A DNA stretch of 64,000 nucleotides from Comamonas sp. JUb58 (GTDB taxonomy: Bacteria > Pseudomonadota > Gammaproteobacteria > Burkholderiales > Burkholderiaceae_C), in NCBI RefSeq assembly GCF_004364775.1, contig NZ_SOAL01000002.1, forward strand, positions 186,001 through 250,000. Reading direction: 5' to 3'. A program made the translations under genes and the position numbers. Positions within the stretch are counted from its first letter, which is position 1; every line of letters starts with the position of its first letter. Below the pieces are notes generated by a model. It did not search any database, was not told the origin of the DNA, and saw nothing but the letters and a program-made list of their open reading frames with translations. Shown piece by piece: positions 60,948-64,000 of this stretch.

Positions 60948-61811
60948 TCACCACGAGGGGATGACCACGCCGTTGAAGGCCTGCTGGATGTAGCTGCGCA
61001 CCTCGTCGGTGCGGTAGGCCGCCACCAGCTGCGGCACCCAGGGCGCATCGCGGTTTTTCTCCTGTACGGCGATGAGGCAGACATAGGGGCTGTCCCCGCC
61101 CTCCACCAGCAGCGAGTCCTTCGTGGGATTGAGCCCCGCCTTGTAGGCATAGTCGGCATTGATGGCGGCCAGCTCCACATCGTCCATCGCGCGCACCAGC
61201 ATGGGGGATTCCAGCTCGACAAAGCGCAGCTTGCGCGGGTTGTCGGTGATGTCCTGGGTCGAGGCAAACACGCCCTTGATCGGATCGATGCCGGGCTTGA
61301 GCTTGATGAGGCCGCCCTTCTCCAACAGCAGCAGCACGCGCCCGCCATTGGCCGGGTCATTGGGCAGCGCAATCTGCGCACCCACCGGCACATCCTCCAG
61401 CCGCTTGTAGCGCTTGGAGAACAGTGCAATCGGCCCCACCCAGGTGCGGCCAAATCCGACCAGCTTGTAGCCGCGTGCACGGATTGCCGCTTGCAAAAAC
61501 GGGCCGTGCTGGAAGCTGTTGGCATCCAGGTCGCCCGCATCCAGCGCGGCATTGGGCATCACATAGTCGCTGAAGGACACGATCTCGATCTTGAGACCAT
61601 AGTCGCGCTCAGCGACCTTTTTGACCGCCTCGAACACCTGCTCATGTGGGCCTGAGGTGACCCCCACTTTCAGCACCTTGGTCGTCACCGGTACCGCTGC
61701 CTGGGCCGTGCTGCGCCAGGCCCCGGTGGCCAGCGCGGCACCAGCCGCCAGCGACGAGGACAGAAAACGCCGGCGTTGGCCCGGCAGCGGAGAAGAGGGG
61801 TTCTGAGACAT
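60948..61811 (-). CDS. MetQ/NlpA-like substrate-binding protein (third), Tat-type signal
   Basis: A 287-residue receptor more distant from the other two. The N-terminus PGQRRRFLSSSLAAGAALATGAW with RRRF and an AQA cleavage site indicates Tat export, unlike the Sec signals of its paralogues. Then come VLKVGVTSGPHEQVFEAVKKVAERDYGLKIEIVSFSDYVMPNAALDAGDLDANSFQHGPFL. No lipobox. It lies between the two DszA-like monooxygenase genes, 50 bp and 20 bp away. Probably a different organosulfur ligand. Confidence 0.88.
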   Translation of the reverse strand: MSQNPSSPLPGQRRRFLSSSLAAGAALATGAWRSTAQAAVPVTTKVLKVGVTSGPHEQVFEAVKKVAERDYGLKIEIVSFSDYVMPNAALDAGDLDANSFQHGPFLQAAIRARGYKLVGFGRTWVGPIALFSKRYKRLEDVPVGAQIALPNDPANGGRVLLLLEKGGLIKLKPGIDPIKGVFASTQDITDNPRKLRFVELESPMLVRAMDDVELAAINADYAYKAGLNPTKDSLLVEGGDSPYVCLIAVQEKNRDAPWVPQLVAAYRTDEVRSYIQQAFNGVVIPSW

Positions 61812-61831
61812 GGGGAGTTCCTGGGTGGCGA

Positions 61832-63277
61832 TCAGGCCAAGGCCTGGGCGTATGGCGTAGAGAGAGCTGGCGATGCCTGGGCACCACCGCCTTGGATGGA
61901 CTGGCGAAACTGCTGCGCATGGTGCTGGGCTGGCAGGCGGTCCCCCAGGCCAAACAGCTTGTGGCGCATGCTGCCGGGCGCATAGGCGCTCTTGTGCAGG
62001 CCCCGCGACTGCAGCTCGGGGACGACCAGGTCGATAAAGTCGCCAAAGCATTCGGGCACGACGGTGCGGGCCAGGTTGAAGCCATCGACGCCGGCCTCCT
62101 CGACCCAGGACTGCATCTCGTCGGCAATCTGCTGGGCATCGCCCACCACGGTGGCATAGCGCCCGCCCAAGGCCAGCTCATCGAGCAAATCACCCAGGCG
62201 GTAGTCCTCGCGGCCATTGGCCAGGCGCTTGATCGAGTTCTCGATTCCATTGCTGCGGTGCTGCTGCAGCAGTGGCGTGTCGCGCTGGTAGGTGGAGAAA
62301 TCAATGCCGGCCGTGGCAGACAAATGCGCCAGCGCAGCTTCGGGGCTGGCATAGCGGCAGTACTCTTCGTACTTTTCCTGGGCCTGGCGTGTGGTGGCGC
62401 CCACCACGGGGGTCATGCCCACCAGCACCTTGATGTCGCCGGGCTGGCGGCCGGCACGCACGGCCTCTTCGCGCAGCTGGCGCACCAGCGCCGCGGTGGC
62501 GGCCTTGTCCTGGATGGCCATGAACACGCATTCGGCATGGCGCGCCGCAAACTGCAGGCCCCGGCCGGAGCTGCCCGCCTGCAGCAGCACAGGCGTGCGC
62601 TGCGGCGATGGCTCACTGAGGTGGTAACCATCCACCTGAAAATGCGGGCCGCTGTGCTGCACGCGCCGCACCTGCTGCGGATCGGCATAGATGCGGCCTG
62701 CCCGGTCGCGCCGCACGGCGCTGTCGCTCCAGCTGCCTTCCCAGAGCTGGTAGAGCACGTCCATGAACTCATCGGCACGGTCATAGCGCGCATCGTGCGC
62801 CAGCTGCTGCCGCTGGCCCATGGCGCGGGCGGCCGAGTCCAGGTAGCCGGTGACGATGTTCCAGCCGATGCGCCCCTGGGTCAGGTGGTCCAGGGTAGAA
62901 AAGCGCCGCGCCAGCAGATAGGGCTGTTCGTAGCTGAGGTTGACGGTGACACCAAAGCCCAGGTGCTCGGTCACCGCCGCCATTGCGGGCACCACCAGGG
63001 TCGGGTCGTTGATCGGCAGTTGCACCGATTCGCGCAGGGTCACATCGACCGACTGCTGGTAGGTATCGTAAGCACCGATGATGTCGGCGATGAAGAGCCC
63101 ATCGAACAGGCCGCGCTCCAGCTCCTTGGCCAGGCGGGTCCAATAATCCAGACGGTGGTAGTGGCTCGATTGGTCGCGCGGATGCGTCCACAGCCCATGG
63201 TTGATATGGCCCACGCTGGCCATGTTGAAGGCATTGAGGATGATGGGCGCCCGCGCGCTGGCGGGGGTGCTGGCCAT
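61832..63277 (-). CDS. LLM flavin-dependent monooxygenase, NtaA/SnaA/DszA type (second)
   Basis: A 481-residue paralogue of the other DszA-like enzyme, sharing LNAFNMASVGHINHGLWTHPRDQS, ERGLFDGLFIADIIGAYDTYQ, GRIGWNIVTGYLDSAARAMG and SPQRTPVLLQAGSSGRGLQFAARHAECVFMA. The extended C-terminus is rich in Gln/Ala/Ser. The ATG at 63277 overlaps the upstream gene's TGA by one base (TGATG); an in-frame GTG lies directly before it. Both genes are thus translationally coupled. Confidence 0.88.
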   Translation of the reverse strand: MASTPASARAPIILNAFNMASVGHINHGLWTHPRDQSSHYHRLDYWTRLAKELERGLFDGLFIADIIGAYDTYQQSVDVTLRESVQLPINDPTLVVPAMAAVTEHLGFGVTVNLSYEQPYLLARRFSTLDHLTQGRIGWNIVTGYLDSAARAMGQRQQLAHDARYDRADEFMDVLYQLWEGSWSDSAVRRDRAGRIYADPQQVRRVQHSGPHFQVDGYHLSEPSPQRTPVLLQAGSSGRGLQFAARHAECVFMAIQDKAATAALVRQLREEAVRAGRQPGDIKVLVGMTPVVGATTRQAQEKYEEYCRYASPEAALAHLSATAGIDFSTYQRDTPLLQQHRSNGIENSIKRLANGREDYRLGDLLDELALGGRYATVVGDAQQIADEMQSWVEEAGVDGFNLARTVVPECFGDFIDLVVPELQSRGLHKSAYAPGSMRHKLFGLGDRLPAQHHAQQFRQSIQGGGAQASPALSTPYAQALA

Positions 63278-64000
63278 CACAGTGCTCCGTGGCGCGGGGG
63301 CAGCACGCCGCTCAACGCATAGTTGCCGATGGCATGGTATTTCCAGCGCACGGGATCATGCAGGGTATGGGTGCGCACATTGCGCCAGTAGCTGTCAAAT
63401 CCATGCTCGGCAAAGGTGGCCGAGGTGCCGCCCAGCTCCAGCAGCTTGTTGGCCGCCAGCAGGCCGGCCGTATGCGCCAGCGCACGTGCCTGCGCCACGG
63501 CCACCGAGGCAGCAGCCACGGTATGCGCCGTGGGCTCCTGCTGCGCAGCATCGACCAGGCTGCCTGCGCGCCGCAGCAGCGCCCGCGCGGCATGCAGGCG
63601 CAGCTCCACATTGCCCAGCGCCTGCAGGGTCAAGGGGTCATCGCTGGCCTGCGCCACGCCGGCATCCACCCAGGCGCGCGACTGGCTGCGCACAAAGGGC
63701 AAGGTGGCGCGCAGCGCGCCCTCGCCAATGCCCAAGTCGATGGCGGCATGGATGATCTGCGCAAACGGCCCGATGGTGCTGGGGCTGTCAAAGCTCGATT
63801 GGAAAGGCACGATCCAGGCCTCGTCGATGGCAACGTTCTCCAGCAGCACCGAGCCGCTGCCGGTGACCCGCTGGCCCATGCCGTCCCAGTCGTCGATCAC
63901 CGTCACGCCCGGCGCCGTGCGCGGCACAAACACCATCACGCTAACAGGATCCTGGCCGGCATCGATGACCTGCATGGTCTGCACCGGAATCCAGTGCGCA
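63277..64000 (-). CDS. SfnB/DszC-like flavoprotein, second copy, cut by the window edge
   Basis: The last 241 codons are present; the frame runs off the end at 64000 and the true start lies outside. TVIDDWDGMGQRVTGSGSVLLENVAIDEAWIVPFQSS and the C-terminal KLLELGGTSATFAEHGFDSYWRNVRTHTLHDPVRWKYHAIGNYALSG show the same acyl-CoA-dehydrogenase-fold SfnB family as the gene at 56564. It heads the part of the cluster visible here, overlapping the second DszA-like gene. At least one more upstream gene or a promoter lies beyond the window. Confidence 0.85.
   Translation of the reverse strand, partial: AHWIPVQTMQVIDAGQDPVSVMVFVPRTAPGVTVIDDWDGMGQRVTGSGSVLLENVAIDEAWIVPFQSSFDSPSTIGPFAQIIHAAIDLGIGEGALRATLPFVRSQSRAWVDAGVAQASDDPLTLQALGNVELRLHAARALLRRAGSLVDAAQQEPTAHTVAAASVAVAQARALAHTAGLLAANKLLELGGTSATFAEHGFDSYWRNVRTHTLHDPVRWKYHAIGNYALSGVLPPRHGAL

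Overview
The window is 64 kb of dense, high-GC bacterial chromosome. The gene content points to a betaproteobacterium of the family Comamonadaceae, probably Comamonas or a close relative. The signs are several Bug/TctC solute receptors, a DUF3567 gene, a urea/amide (Urt-Fmd) transporter operon, a class II ribonucleotide reductase, SfnB- and DszA-like organosulfur genes, and GTG/TTG starts with clear Shine-Dalgarno sites. The genus is an inference from family resemblance; no rRNA or other marker lies in the window. I see no tRNA, rRNA, CRISPR array, insertion sequence or prophage.

Layout: (1) 1-2628, the end of a branched-chain-type ABC transporter operon with a CoA ligase. (2) 2689-3825, a lone Fic protein. 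(3) 3899-10554, minus strand, an amide/urea ABC transporter (urtABCDE) with formamidase fmdA and fmdB. (4) 10800-15070, divergent from it, a two-component system whose kinase is fused to an NCS1 permease-like domain, followed by a REC/PAS-like/LuxR regulator. Two palindromes lie between the divergent operons. (5) 15405-23432, an orphan Bug receptor, a cyclopropane fatty acid synthase-like gene, a DUF2817 peptidase, a molybdopterin oxidoreductase and an M20 amidohydrolase. (6) 23625-23858, a duplicated palindromic intergenic element. (7) 23882-31266, homogentisate degradation (hmgA, fahA, a Bug receptor, a MarR regulator), then an FAH paralogue divergent from an IclR regulator. (8) 31315-36090, a DUF3108 protein, DUF3567, a MerR/carboxymuconolactone-decarboxylase pair, an AraC regulator and an Fsr-like exporter. 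(9) 36185-50229, mostly housekeeping: nrdJ, purU, a glcD-like gene, a CnoX/YbbN-like thioredoxin, purE-purK, a Sua5-like gene, a degenerate GDSL lipoprotein, and pirin with a LysR regulator. (10) 50279-53371, a large DUF11-repeat surface protein. (11) 53703-64000, an organosulfur assimilation cluster on the minus strand that continues past the window edge.

The most notable systems are two. The first is the permease-fused hybrid kinase (NCS1, Cys-rich module, HisKA/HATPase, REC) beside the amide transporter/formamidase operon, which looks like a transporter-derived amide or nitrogen sensor. The second is the organosulfur cluster, with two DszA-like and one SsuD-like monooxygenases, two SfnB/DszC-like flavoproteins, one FMN reductase, three non-lipoprotein MetQ-like receptors without transporter partners in view, and an amidohydrolase lacking canonical metal ligands. 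A GDSL-family lipoprotein that has lost its nucleophile, its block III Asn and its catalytic His is a third point of interest.
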